NCBI GenBank assembly: GCA_018817385.1
Contig: JAHIUA010000016.1
Coordinates: 1-64,000 of the forward strand
Length of the DNA: 64,000 nucleotides
Source: Pseudomonadota bacterium
Lineage (GTDB): Bacteria; Desulfobacterota; Desulfobulbia; Desulfobulbales; Desulfocapsaceae
Direction: 5' to 3'
Shown here: one piece after another, positions 1 through 9,387 of the stretch
Layout of the letters: every line of letters begins with the position of its first letter
How positions within the stretch are numbered: position 1 is the stretch's first letter
The notes under the pieces: model-generated
Databases searched by the model: none
Seen by the model: the letters and a program-made list of their open reading frames with translations, nothing else
Told to the model about the DNA's origin: nothing
Program-made: the position numbers and the translations under genes

Positions 1-217
1 CGGCCCATATTTCCATAGATTTTCGTTAAATAGGCCTGCTATTCGCCTCAAATCCATGAAAATCTGGTCTCGATTTCTCTAATTTTCGCTACGATTCTCT
101 AAATCCGACAGGCTCCTAGATGAAGCAGATGCATAATTTTGATGTGAGTTTCGACTCTACCTGTCATTTTTGGGCGGCTGGCCCAGCCAATTTTGCAGGA
201 ACAATCTTTAATCACGT

Positions 218-268
218 CAGATAGCTTCAAGACAATCACACAAACGATGATTTTCTTGAAGCTATCTG
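218..268. repeat. Long inverted repeat downstream of truA
   Basis: A perfect 15-bp inverted repeat, CAGATAGCTTCAAGA at 218-232 against its complement at 254-268, encloses a 21-nt loop in which a further five bases (AATCA/TGATT) can pair. It lies 10 bp beyond the truA stop. On the truA strand no T-run follows, so it is not a textbook intrinsic terminator; it may be a 3'-end stabilising hairpin or the remnant of a small mobile element. The other bases of 1-217 hold no gene I can support. Confidence 0.6.
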
Positions 269-278
269 GAGTTAAAAA

Positions 279-1064
279 TTACCTTTTCAAAAAATCAGCC
301 AGTCGCTCACTGTCATAGAAGGCTTTCTCGAAAAACAAGCCGGCGCCCGGTGCAGTATGATAAGATGGTAAAACATCAGAATGCCCTTCGAGCAAATTTC
401 GAATACTTTCCTCCGTTAGGCGGTGACAGCCTACCTCGACCATAATCCCAACCATCCGTCGAACCATATGCCAGAGAAAATGAGACCCGACAACCCGGAT
501 CTTGAGAATTTCCTTCTCTGTAAAAACCTCAATTTTATGAATCAATACCTTGGTTGATTTTTTCAGTTCCTTTTTTTCGGCAAAAGCGGCAAAATCATGC
601 ATGCCTGTCATCAGCGATCCGGCATGCTGCATAGCAGGCAGATCCAACTCCGCTTGTACCCACCAGTCATAACGTTTACCAAAGGCCGATTTTTCTGTGC
701 GGAGCTGGTATACATAGCTTCTTGCTATACAGTTATGACGTGCATGAAAACGTAAGTCCGCCGCCTCTACGGATTTTACAGCGATATCTTTCGGCAGGGT
801 CTCATTGAGCTGTCTTGCAACTTCATGCGGACCCATATCACCTGCAACCTCAAGATGGGCCACATACTCAAGAGCATGAACTCCTGAATCGGTTCGACCA
901 CAGCCTTGAAGATCCATCGGGACTTCACCAAAAACACGTACAGCACCCTTCAGCACATCCCCCTGCACAGTCCGGGCATCCACTTGTTTCTGCCAACCGC
1001 TGAAATTGGTACCATCATACTCAAGTGTCAGTCTATAGCGGCGTCGTTTGTCTTTTCTACTCAT
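279..1064 (-). CDS. truA: tRNA pseudouridine(38-40) synthase TruA
   Basis: Cytoplasmic enzyme isomerising uridines 38-40 of the tRNA anticodon stem to pseudouridine. The 261-residue length is normal for the family. The N-terminus has the typical LEYDGTNFSGWQ strand; the catalytic aspartate is in GCGRTDSGVHA (Asp59), and the C-terminal half carries SHFLWHMVRRMVG, the conserved tRNA-binding segment. The ATG at 1064 is preceded only by a weak GAG ribosome site. It stands alone, with about 500 bp of non-coding DNA upstream. Family assignment is secure. Confidence 0.97.
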   Translation of the reverse strand: MSRKDKRRRYRLTLEYDGTNFSGWQKQVDARTVQGDVLKGAVRVFGEVPMDLQGCGRTDSGVHALEYVAHLEVAGDMGPHEVARQLNETLPKDIAVKSVEAADLRFHARHNCIARSYVYQLRTEKSAFGKRYDWWVQAELDLPAMQHAGSLMTGMHDFAAFAEKKELKKSTKVLIHKIEVFTEKEILKIRVVGSHFLWHMVRRMVGIMVEVGCHRLTEESIRNLLEGHSDVLPSYHTAPGAGLFFEKAFYDSERLADFLKR

Positions 1065-1577
1065 AGTGTCTCGTTATTCCGGGTCGAAGATTTCGAGGTA
1101 GCCTAGGCCTCATGATTTACTCGTACGTTTCCTTACATGATGCATACCATGTCCGATGATCTGATTTTTTTGCCCTTATGAAAATTAAAATTCTCATTGA
1201 GGCAAAATAGGGGTCCAAAATAGGGGTCAAGTCTCCCTTTGACCTTTTTTTGTGAATATGGGGTAGAGAAAAACATATCCAGACCACTACGCATATTGAA
1301 ATGGTCAGAACTTTGCTTGACTCATCTGAAGACGATGAAAAAAGTAAGAACACCTCGATTGGATTTTGACTGAGGTTAAAGTAAAGATATCTATGGTTCT
1401 TCCCCTGAAGATGTTCAGGGATAGTTTTAACCTATGGGGTATACTTCCAAGCTGAGGACTGCCAAGAGATATCTTTCCTCATCGAAATGCGGATTGAGGT
1501 AAAATCCAAAGGCTTTTATCTACCGAAGCTCAAAAAGAGCACCTGACCGTGGTATCTTACTAGTATTGGAAGACCTC
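1065..1577. other. Intergenic region with a REP-like repeat
   Basis: About 510 bp without a convincing gene. Open frames here overlap low-complexity DNA and have no ribosome site. The only recognisable item is the GGGGTCAAGTCTCCC repeat near 1222, which recurs at 9109. Confidence 0.5.
1222..1310. repeat. Dispersed REP-like repeat, copy 1
   Basis: The block begins with AGGGGTCAAGTCTCCCTTTG at 1222 and contains a GGTCAA/TTGACC hairpin with an 8-nt loop. The same 25 bp recurs exactly at 9109-9133, and similarity continues patchily for about 80 bp (GTAGAGAAA, then ACTACGC here against CTGCTACGC there). From general knowledge such GGGGTCAAGTCT hairpins flank Y1/RAYT-type transposases in many Proteobacteria. 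No transposase gene is left here, so this looks like a relic. Confidence 0.55.
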
Positions 1578-2198
1578 TTAATCAGCGACTTCCAGAGTAG
1601 ACAGGATTGCTTTTTCCTCAGAGGAGAGGTTATTGACTCGTTGTTCATATGTAACAAACAATGCATAACAAGAAGTGCCATCATAGGGAAGTACATAAAA
1701 GAATGTACCTTCATCTTCTATAAAAGAACGAATAATGACTGTTTTGTTTCCCATTATTTTCATGTAACTTATCGCATCAGGAGCGTTTTGAGCAATACTA
1801 TTCATAAGCGTTTTTTCATATTTTATTCGCTGCTTATCATTTGAATAACTAAATGGGTCATCCGTCTCTTCAATAATAGCGACAGTGGTCCCATCTGTTC
1901 TCGGATTGATAATACCCTTGCCACCTACCTCTTCCTCAAGGGACAAAGGAATCGCCATCCAACTATCAGTGGTACGGATTTGAAACGGACCCAGTCTATG
2001 TGTATTAGATAATTTTTTTTCACTAGATGGGTGTCCTGTTTCTATTGTTTTCCGAGCCTGGGGAATTGTCTGCTTATTTTCCTCAGCATCATCCTGTTCC
2101 CAAGGATACAGGGTTTGAGACAATGCTGGAAAGGCTGCCAAGGTGAAGCATAAAAAACAGAATACTTTCAACCCTACTGTATTAATGCTCATACCCAT
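1578..2198 (-). CDS. Exported protein of unknown function, last gene of the secreted cluster
   Basis: I do not recognise the family. Starting at the ATG at 2198 (or 2192) gives about 205 residues with a signal peptide (hydrophobic GLKVFCFLCFTLAAFPALS, then a cleavage-like ALSQ). The mature part is soluble with no transmembrane segment and no cysteine-rich motif. The central part (GPFQIRTTDSWMAIPLSL) and the C-terminal alpha/beta stretch ending in EEKAILSTLEVAD resemble small periplasmic domains that report on stress or lipids, but this is only a resemblance. It follows the 1471-residue exported protein on the same strand at about 100 bp. A short leader ORF with a stronger ribosome site overlaps its start by ATGA, suggesting coupled translation. 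Confidence 0.6.
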   Translation of the reverse strand: MGMSINTVGLKVFCFLCFTLAAFPALSQTLYPWEQDDAEENKQTIPQARKTIETGHPSSEKKLSNTHRLGPFQIRTTDSWMAIPLSLEEEVGGKGIINPRTDGTTVAIIEETDDPFSYSNDKQRIKYEKTLMNSIAQNAPDAISYMKIMGNKTVIIRSFIEDEGTFFYVLPYDGTSCYALFVTYEQRVNNLSSEEKAILSTLEVAD

Positions 2199-2224
2199 AC
2201 CTGCCTTTTCAATGTTTGTGTCAT
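2189..2224 (-). other. Candidate 11-codon leader ORF overlapping the next start
   Basis: A strong AAGGAG ribosome site precedes an ATG at 2224 that opens an 11-residue peptide (MTQTLKRQVWV). Its TGA overlaps the ATG at 2192 of the exported protein as ATGA. The larger gene has only a weak site of its own, so ribosomes may enter through the leader. Alternatively the leader is the true start and one base change has split the gene. Confidence 0.4.
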
Positions 2225-2295
2225 ATTGATCTCCTTTGAGGAGAACACTCCTCAAAGAAACCTCCTTTATAAATTTTCAAAATTCATCTTCATAC

Positions 2296-5200
2296 CTATT
2301 TGACACGTTTTAGAGATAGTCCATCTGTATCGGTCAGACTGTTACCGTCTGGCGAAAGATTGAGCTTCATTGATTCTCCATTAACAACTACTGTCCCTGT
2401 CCTTCCATGGCAAGAACCATTTACCGACGAAGTATCATTGGAATAAGGATTCCCCTGAGTGAAAAGCTTAAGGGTTATCTGCCCTGACAACTGTTCTCCC
2501 TTCTGGGTTAAATGCAGGGTTACATCTTGGACGGTGTGACCACCAGCAAAAGACTCTTTAGAATGGTAGGTCCCACTCCATGGAGTAGAATTTTCCTGCG
2601 TGACCTTTTTGGTTTGAGTATTGCTGCCAGGTTGCACAGGAGTCTGTTCAACGATTTTTTGCTGTTCCTGGCGCTGCTGTCCCTTTGCCATCTCTTGAGA
2701 TCTGTTATAATCTTTATACTTCGTCTCCATATCATGAATATGGCTCTCTACTTTAACATCGGATTTGATTTGAACAGCCTCTCGATATTGATCAATAGCG
2801 CTTCTTAAATCACCAGCTTTTTCTTTTGCGTATCCATCTTTGATCAAAAAAGAGAACTGCTTCTCTTTTTCCCTCTCCAGCTCAATGCGTTGTTCAAGGT
2901 CATGAACATGGCTAGTAACCTTGCCATCCGCATGTATTGTCAATGCTCTCTTGTAAACATCAATCGCCTTGCTCAGTTGACCTTGTTGCTCTTGCTGATA
3001 TCCTTCTGAAATCAGACGGTTAAATTCTTCTTCCTGGGCTTGTTTGCTTTGCTCTAGATTGTTTTTTGTCCCGTCGATTGCACCGGCTCTCTGTTCGCTA
3101 TCCTGCTCCCCATACTTCATGACAGAAAAAGAATGCAATCGATATGGTCTTGTTGGTGCCGTGGTAATGACGACCTTGGAGATATCCACCGGTTCGGCAA
3201 AATCGAAGGTTAACCAGTCATCTCCTCCGCTCTTTTGGGTAGATGCCCATCCTATCGCCTTGACGGCTATATATCCATACTGCCTGTTGCCATCCATGAC
3301 CTGCTCTATCGAATACCCACCGCTAAAAACGGAAGTGGCCGTTACCTTGGAGGGTGCTGTTTTCTGCCCTTTTGCGTAAAACTCCACTTCGCCGATCCTG
3401 GCGCTGTCCGACCTTCCCTTTGCTGTTAACTCCGAAGCTTCTGTGATATGTAACTTGATCAATTTTGAGAGTCCCGGATCAAGCTGGACAGTGATCAATT
3501 CAAGCGTATTCCCATTGACACCAGCGGCTGCAATGACCTTCGGAGAGGCCGATGTATCGCCTGATTTTGCCACCCCTGTAAGCGTTCCTGCCGACATGAC
3601 CGAACCGCCCGGCTTGGTCGCTGCTGCAGGTTGCACTTTTTTTGTTTGGGCGACTGCCTCTTTCTTCGGGATGTCACGCTGCTCGGCAAGCTGTTTTTCG
3701 AGCTGGGCGATGGCACTGCTCAGGTACGAGTCCGGCCATTGGGAAATACTGGATTTATAGCTCTCGATGGCATTGGCAATATCTTTTTCCTGGCGATAGT
3801 CGTCACCTGCTTTCCTATACTCCCTTCCTTTCTCCTTACGACCAAGAAGTGAATCGAGCTTTTGCTGCACCGCTGCGTCTTTTTGTATATTGACGCTCTG
3901 TCCATACTCATTGAGGGCAGCTGCAAGATCCCCGGATGCAAGATATTTATCACCCATGGTTGCCTGGGCCTCAGCACTTTGGACAAATAGTGCCAACCTG
4001 TTTTTAATTTCATTCTGCAAGCTTGTGGCAGTTGATGCCGGATGTTCCCAATTGTTAAGCGTCCCGGTAATCAGTTTTACAGATGATCGAGGATCTCTTT
4101 CCCGGACCAGCCGCTCAGAGTCTTTCCAGGTATTGCTTATGACCAGCTCATATTCCCGCTTCTTCTTCTGGTAAGCATCCAGCAAAGCCAGATATTCAGG
4201 GTCCTTATATGATGGAGGCAAAATACTGTTGCCTTCCGGAGTCACCATGTATTTGTGAAGTAATCTGAGTTTGTTCTCCACCTTGATCATCCGTCCCTTG
4301 TCAAGGTAGTCATAAATCTCTGGAAATGTTTTCTCTTTGGCCGCTGACCATTGTTTTTTCCAACTTTCAAGTTGATTCAATGGATGCTTCCTGTTCTGGC
4401 TGTCGCCGGCAACTTTGTTCGCCACCGTGCTTGTCGCTATCGCCTTGTCCAACTCCCCTTGTTCCATCTCGAGATGTGCGCGGGCAGCGAGCTTCGGTTC
4501 TATCTTATCTCTTATTGCCTGTTTATCTTTCGGATACAACAAATCCTGGATTCGATTGAAAAGATCGGCGGCTTCAGACAGTGTGCTTTCATCCTTCGCC
4601 AGTTCATGCACTGCAGCCAGTTCTTCGACCACGCTCTGGGCATTCTCATCCCTGGCCTGCTTGCGCCACTTGTCGAATATCGCCTGGTCTTTGGCATAGT
4701 TCCCTGCGGTAATGGAATTATAACACTCGAGCTCCCTCTCCGAGCTCGAGGGGATCGGTGTGTTCCAAATGGTCAGCGGCCCTTTGCACATGCAAGGTCC
4801 GGAACCATATTCTCCTTTGACACCCGGTGCAAAATAGCCTCCAAGTGAGCCCCCGCACTCCTGGCACATACAGTTTAGAAATGGCCCGGCATCTTCGGGG
4901 TGAACCCCCATTTTGGCAACCAGGGCGAATGCCTTCTCAAACTCCTTTCTCTCGAGAACCATTTTCTGCATGACGGCGGCAATCTCGTTCTGAGCTTCGG
5001 TATAGGCATTCAGCTTGTTGGTCCCGGTCACCTCCCCCCAACTCCAGCTGAGCGCCTCAGCTATAGCGTCAGGCAGATACAACATTCCCACTATAGCGTC
5101 TCGGCCCATGTACGTACCAGTTTTCAGAAGGGTCAAAGTGACATGCTTCCTCAATGTTGGATCCTGGCCGGCTGCATGCTCTTTGGCGTAACGTTCAAGC

Positions 5201-6711
5201 TCTTCCGCTTCCGCCTGCTCAAAAGCAGTCCCAATACCACTGCCGTACCACAGCGAGTTCGCAGTCATATTTCGAATCCAATCCCAGTCGGTATCGGTCG
5301 GCTTGACGTTATTAATGCTGATGTCGTATCCTGTCTTGGCCATGAGTATGGCCGATCCCGCAACCATGACCACCTTGAATTTTGTCAGCTCCTTGCTCCC
5401 CATCGCCTCCTTGGTTCTTGCCCACTTCGACGCTTTCTCTGCATCTGCTGCGGCTCCGCCGGCTTTCGCCAGGGAAGAGGTCTTGGCAGCCTGGTTCAGC
5501 GCCCTCGTTTCCTGCACGATATCTTTCGCTGCCCGCGCTCCGAACGTGTTCTCCAGCTGCTGTATCATGCTTCCCTGTCTTGCCGGAGGCAGCGTGCTGA
5601 GCTCCTTGGCAATAGCCTTGGCGATCTTTGAGGCTTTTGAAGGATCTGCCTTCGCTATATCACCGAGGGAATTAATCAGGTCCTCGGTCGCTTTCTGCAG
5701 GCCCTGCTTTCTGAGACCCTTGACGATGGCGGCCTCGGTTTTCGTCGCGGCACCCCGCCTGGCGACATTGATCGTGTCGACCGCTTCATCCAGCCCCGTT
5801 ATGTCACGGGCAGCAGGAGGGAGACCATTCTGCTCTCTGAGGTTATTGTTAACCTGTTGCAACCGTTCGACATATTTGGAGCCCTGGGATTCATAGAGTT
5901 GAGCTTGCAGCTCCAATTCCCTGGCCCTCGCCGGATTGAATTTCCTGACAACATTGGCCTCGTCGAGCAGGTCGTCGGCTTTATTAAATTTCGACGTCGC
6001 TAAATCCTTCATAGTGCTGGAAAAAGATGTCGCTTCATCAAGCGTCACCGGCTTGTTGGCAATCATCTTGAGCTGTGTCTTGGCGGCCTCGCGGGTGCTG
6101 TATGCCGTACCACCATTCTCATTGATATGCTTGGAGATTGCGGCAAAATCGGCGTCTGATGTATAATCAGGGTTGGCTAGAAAATCGGTGTCGGTGTCGA
6201 TTTTCCCTTCAGGTGGTTTGTAACCGGCTTTTTCCGACTTGGCCCGCACCATCTCCTGGAAGTTTTTTTCGGCCTCTTTGATTTTTTTCAGATCCAGTGT
6301 ACCGCCCTCGTCAAGAGGTACAACGTCGACATCCGTGTCTGTGCCGGGATTGAAGATATACTCGCCAGTCTGGGGATCAATTTTATTCGGCGGCGTTATC
6401 CTGGCCTTCATACCAGCTTTCCGAGCTGCCTCCTCGACGTTTGACACATGCATTTTGAAAAACTTGTTCTGGCATTTCTGGTATACCGCTTTCTCGAATT
6501 TTGGGTTTTCCAGGGCCATGGCGTTGATCTCTTTATTATGGTTATAGACAAACCACTCCAACTCCTCGCTGGCTTCATTGCTGGCGACCGACTTGGCTGC
6601 TTCCTCCAATCCAGGCGTCCAGGCCAGAGAAGTACCGGGCTTCATGACAAAAATGAGCAGCAAAAGCATCAGGCAGCTATTGCATGTCGACAGTATTGTT
6701 TTCAATTCCAT
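2296..6711 (-). CDS. Very large exported protein with TPR-like repeats and a discoidin-like region
   Basis: 1471 residues from the ATG at 6711, chosen because a classical signal peptide follows at once (hydrophobic core LMLLLLIFVMKP, then SLAW). The first 430 residues are charged and Ala/Lys rich, probably helical. A possible transmembrane helix (VVMVAGSAILMAKTG) is near 440-460. A cysteine cluster (NCMCQECGG, then PCMCKG) near 605-640 could bind metal or form disulfides. TPR-like helical pairs occur near 920-985, 1223-1257 and 1283-1317. A beta-rich region near 1075-1200 (IGEVEFYAKG, WLTFDFAEPVDISKVVITT) resembles an F5/8 type C (discoidin) domain. The C-terminal 90 residues are another beta domain with a conserved-looking GTYHSKESF. 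No family covers the whole protein as far as I can tell. It lies between two other exported proteins on the same strand, so a shared envelope or surface role is inferred. Confidence 0.75.
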   Translation of the reverse strand: MELKTILSTCNSCLMLLLLIFVMKPGTSLAWTPGLEEAAKSVASNEASEELEWFVYNHNKEINAMALENPKFEKAVYQKCQNKFFKMHVSNVEEAARKAGMKARITPPNKIDPQTGEYIFNPGTDTDVDVVPLDEGGTLDLKKIKEAEKNFQEMVRAKSEKAGYKPPEGKIDTDTDFLANPDYTSDADFAAISKHINENGGTAYSTREAAKTQLKMIANKPVTLDEATSFSSTMKDLATSKFNKADDLLDEANVVRKFNPARARELELQAQLYESQGSKYVERLQQVNNNLREQNGLPPAARDITGLDEAVDTINVARRGAATKTEAAIVKGLRKQGLQKATEDLINSLGDIAKADPSKASKIAKAIAKELSTLPPARQGSMIQQLENTFGARAAKDIVQETRALNQAAKTSSLAKAGGAAADAEKASKWARTKEAMGSKELTKFKVVMVAGSAILMAKTGYDISINNVKPTDTDWDWIRNMTANSLWYGSGIGTAFEQAEAEELERYAKEHAAGQDPTLRKHVTLTLLKTGTYMGRDAIVGMLYLPDAIAEALSWSWGEVTGTNKLNAYTEAQNEIAAVMQKMVLERKEFEKAFALVAKMGVHPEDAGPFLNCMCQECGGSLGGYFAPGVKGEYGSGPCMCKGPLTIWNTPIPSSSERELECYNSITAGNYAKDQAIFDKWRKQARDENAQSVVEELAAVHELAKDESTLSEAADLFNRIQDLLYPKDKQAIRDKIEPKLAARAHLEMEQGELDKAIATSTVANKVAGDSQNRKHPLNQLESWKKQWSAAKEKTFPEIYDYLDKGRMIKVENKLRLLHKYMVTPEGNSILPPSYKDPEYLALLDAYQKKKREYELVISNTWKDSERLVRERDPRSSVKLITGTLNNWEHPASTATSLQNEIKNRLALFVQSAEAQATMGDKYLASGDLAAALNEYGQSVNIQKDAAVQQKLDSLLGRKEKGREYRKAGDDYRQEKDIANAIESYKSSISQWPDSYLSSAIAQLEKQLAEQRDIPKKEAVAQTKKVQPAAATKPGGSVMSAGTLTGVAKSGDTSASPKVIAAAGVNGNTLELITVQLDPGLSKLIKLHITEASELTAKGRSDSARIGEVEFYAKGQKTAPSKVTATSVFSGGYSIEQVMDGNRQYGYIAVKAIGWASTQKSGGDDWLTFDFAEPVDISKVVITTAPTRPYRLHSFSVMKYGEQDSEQRAGAIDGTKNNLEQSKQAQEEEFNRLISEGYQQEQQGQLSKAIDVYKRALTIHADGKVTSHVHDLEQRIELEREKEKQFSFLIKDGYAKEKAGDLRSAIDQYREAVQIKSDVKVESHIHDMETKYKDYNRSQEMAKGQQRQEQQKIVEQTPVQPGSNTQTKKVTQENSTPWSGTYHSKESFAGGHTVQDVTLHLTQKGEQLSGQITLKLFTQGNPYSNDTSSVNGSCHGRTGTVVVNGESMKLNLSPDGNSLTDTDGLSLKRVK

Positions 6712-6806
6712 GTCCTTTTTCGTTATCAATAACCATTTGAAATTCAGTACAATAATCAAAAACTTAGCAGTGCCACTGAATTATAGACTATTCCGCATCA
6801 TACAAA

Positions 6807-7527
6807 TCACTTCTTCTCCTCATCAATGAGAGCCTTACTTATCTGGGAGGTTATCCATAAATAAAAATTCATCGGGGTCCCCGTCACCTCACTTTGAGCA
6901 CCTGTACCCCAATCATCCAGGTACATCCCGACCTCGGAAGTGTCAATTTTGAAAATCCCCATGGGCGGCAATTCTTCAGAAACCCAGGCTTGTATCGCCT
7001 GTTGATCGTCACTTATAGCCTCTACCAGCCATAAACTGATCTTTCGATTTTGAAAATTGACACTTTTTTTCCGTACTTTTTTGGCTAAATGATAAGTTAG
7101 CGTCTGCCCAACTTCAGCATCCTCACCTGTCAAAAAGTTGTGGGGTACGGTGAAAGGCGTATAACCTTCCATCTGAACAATCGCCTCTAAAACCTCACCA
7201 GGGCCCTGCTTAGTTTTTCTGGCCAGGAATCGAGTCACAACTGTCGGCGTTTGTTTCATCTTGACTACAACTTCCATCCAGGAACACGCTCCATCAGACA
7301 TGTTTCCATCTTCCATGACCGAAAATGTCATCTCGTACTCTTCATTTTTCTGTTTATCATGCACCGTATATGTTGCCCAAGTTCCTGGTATAAATTGAAA
7401 GGTATCATCAATAACCACCATCTGCTTTTGTCCCTGAATTTCATCAGCGCTGCAAAATGAAGTGAAAAAAAAAAGAAAAAAATATTCCCAACACTTGAAT
7501 CGGAAGAAACCTATACTTTTCAGACAT
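6807..7527 (-). pseudogene. Exported protein of unknown function with a homopolymer frameshift in its signal peptide
   Basis: The best ribosome site in the region (AAGGAG, 5 nt spacer) precedes an ATG at 7527 opening MSEKYRFLPIQVLGIFFSFF, a good signal peptide start. That frame runs into a stop shortly after. The downstream protein (from TSFCSADEIQG, about 215 residues, mostly beta) is in another frame. The switch falls on a T7-C-T10 tract (A10 at 7465-7474 on the plus strand). Removing one T joins the frames into a 239-residue exported protein with a cleavage site after FCSA. It could be a real null or phase-variable allele, or a sequencing slip. An in-frame start further upstream exists but lacks a ribosome site and gives a poor N-terminus. 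I do not recognise the family. It is the first gene of the three-gene exported cluster. Confidence 0.6.
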
Positions 7528-8034
7528 AAAAATCTCCTTGCTACAATTATACTTTCGATGAATGGTTTTTGAAATCTATGCTCATATAAGGTCACTTCTC
7601 GGCTCACAAACGGAACTCAAATTCTCCCAACAGTCTTGCCGTGAATTTGAAGATGCGTTCATTTTCTGGTCTTTGCCATCTTTTTTTAGAAGTAATTTTT
7701 ACTCATTCCAGTGTGGTTCAGGTTTATAAATGCTGATCTGATCTGATCTAATCATTTCGCTGCGACTTGAGCACGTTGAAGGAAACTTCGATAGGGGCGC
7801 TTTAAATGCAGGAAGTGCAATCGGTTGCCAGTGTGTCCGTTTCAGCAACTGAAACCTCTCTCTAGAAATTGGCACTCCCAGACAAGACTAGTTAAATGTC
7901 ACGAAATTAAGAAGTTAAAGTCCTACTTTCCTGTTGACAAATTTATGGATTCTGGGTGATTCTATGTTGTTAAATAAAATATGGCCAGTTTTTTATCTTA
8001 TCCTGACCACAGCAGAAATAATATTCCTTGAGTA
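7528..8034. other. Intergenic region between divergent transcription units
   Basis: About 500 bp without a gene that I can support. It should contain the promoter of the exported cluster (leftward) and of the membrane protein (rightward). A TTGACA at 7934-7939 has no good -10 partner at 16-18 bp. A short CTGATCTGATCTGATCT microrepeat is near 7735. Confidence 0.4.
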
Positions 8035-8790
8035 TTGTTTGAGAAGACAGATTCCTCACTTATGAAAGAACCAGCAAAATTAAGAAATAGTCAAACTTTT
8101 ATCTCCAACATCTGTTGGATTTTCACGGTCATTTTTACTTTGCTGACGGTGTTTCCTTTTCTCGATGGCAACCCATTCAGTGGGTTTTGGGGAATGGCGT
8201 TTGTCTCTATTTTTTTATCTTTAGCCTCTTGTCTTGTCGCATTTATTTTTCTGAGCAGGGCTAGGAAAATGGACAAACTATTGAGCGGCGATATGTTGCT
8301 TGCCCGCTGGGAATTGGATGACAAAACACTCCAAGATTATGTTGCAAACCAAACAACAGAAAACTGTGAAAAAAATAAGGCCATCATGTGGTTGATCGCT
8401 ATTCTTTTTGGGCTTATTTCCATACCATTTATGCTTTTTTTAGACGGTGATGAAATGTCAGGTTTTTTACTGATAATGGGTTCAACTGTACTCATTGTTT
8501 TCGGCGCATCACGTTTTTTCCCCTGGTATTATCAGCGTCAGAATCTGAAAGGGGATAGACAAGTATTGATTGGCGGCAAGTACGCCTATGTAAATGGTTA
8601 TTTCCATAATTGGGATTTCCCCCTTTCGGGCTTAAGCAAAATAGCAGCCATAAACAAACCCTTCTATGGCCTGCATCTTACCTATTATTACACAGACAGA
8701 ACACTCAAGCATACGCATGATTTGAAGATTCCTGCTCCCGTCGGAATGAATTTACTACCGCTCATTGCCTGGATTAAAAAAAACAATTAG
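8035..8790 (+). CDS. Four-helix integral membrane protein of unknown function
   Basis: 251 residues from a TTG at 8035; an ATG at 8062 would give 242 residues and is equally possible, since neither has a clear ribosome site. Four transmembrane helices are visible as two pairs: about residues 22-42 and 50-75, then 118-140 and 148-168. The C-terminal 80 residues are soluble and beta-rich (VLIGGKYAYVNGYFHNW), reminiscent of the PH-like domains of small bacterial membrane proteins; that comparison is only by feel. No catalytic motif is seen. The gene stands alone between the exported cluster and a repeat-rich intergenic region. Confidence 0.65.
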   Translation: MFEKTDSSLMKEPAKLRNSQTFISNICWIFTVIFTLLTVFPFLDGNPFSGFWGMAFVSIFLSLASCLVAFIFLSRARKMDKLLSGDMLLARWELDDKTLQDYVANQTTENCEKNKAIMWLIAILFGLISIPFMLFLDGDEMSGFLLIMGSTVLIVFGASRFFPWYYQRQNLKGDRQVLIGGKYAYVNGYFHNWDFPLSGLSKIAAINKPFYGLHLTYYYTDRTLKHTHDLKIPAPVGMNLLPLIAWIKKNN

Positions 8791-8865
8791 CAATTGAGAC
8801 CCAATAAAATTATTAAATCCGATTTCAAAGAACAATAGCTGAAAATCCCTTTAATTACGGCCCTA

Positions 8866-9081
8866 TCACTTTTTACTTTTACCTCGTTTCATTGAAATAA
8901 AGATTAAGAAAATTCCAGTGCCAATTAAGATCAAATTTGCCATTGACAATTGAGTGTGTTTTTCAAGTTCATGAATTCTTGGAAAGAATTTAAGGTACAG
9001 AACAGCAACAGGCCCCTTCGGAATCCCCGCGCTATAAGTGCTTACCGACGATAGTAGCTCCACCCTCGATTTTTCTTCCAT
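8866..9081 (-). CDS. Possible small single-span membrane protein
   Basis: A 71-residue frame from the ATG at 9081: a charged N-terminus, a middle containing FPRIHELEKHTQ, and one C-terminal transmembrane helix (ANLILIGTGIFLIFISM) ending in a positive tail (KRGKSKK). No ribosome site precedes the ATG. Extending the frame upstream runs into the REP-like repeat, so the longer version is unlikely. Real but hypothetical at best. Confidence 0.35.
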   Translation of the reverse strand: MEEKSRVELLSSVSTYSAGIPKGPVAVLYLKFFPRIHELEKHTQLSMANLILIGTGIFLIFISMKRGKSKK

Positions 9082-9108
9082 CAGGAAGCAAAAAATAAAG
9101 GCAAAAAC

Positions 9109-9205
9109 AGGGGTCAAGTCTCCCTTTGACCTTTGTTGTGAATCTTTGTTGTAAATATTCGGTAGAGAAATATAGGTTCATACTGCTACGCCAAGAATAC
9201 CCAGG
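9109..9205. repeat. Dispersed REP-like repeat, copy 2
   Basis: Second copy of the element seen at 1222: the first 25 bases are identical, including the GGTCAA/TTGACC hairpin, followed by looser similarity to about 9205. The rest of the gap to 9387 holds no gene I can support. Confidence 0.55.
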
Positions 9206-9387
9206 CGGCCGCTATCGCATTACGAATCGGGGCAGGCGAAAAAAAGATATTCTTCTCGTCCAATGACTATGAACTTTTCATCTTCGTTCTTCAGGAACCC
9301 GTTGGAATGTTTAATCTCTACGTTTCCGCCTACTGCCTCATGTCTACACGAATGGGCAACAAAAAGGCGGCTGGAAAGAAAATACTG

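Noticed and set aside
1117-1353. 78-codon minus-strand ORF near the REP-like repeat
   Set aside because: Low-complexity, no ribosome site, overlaps the repeat.
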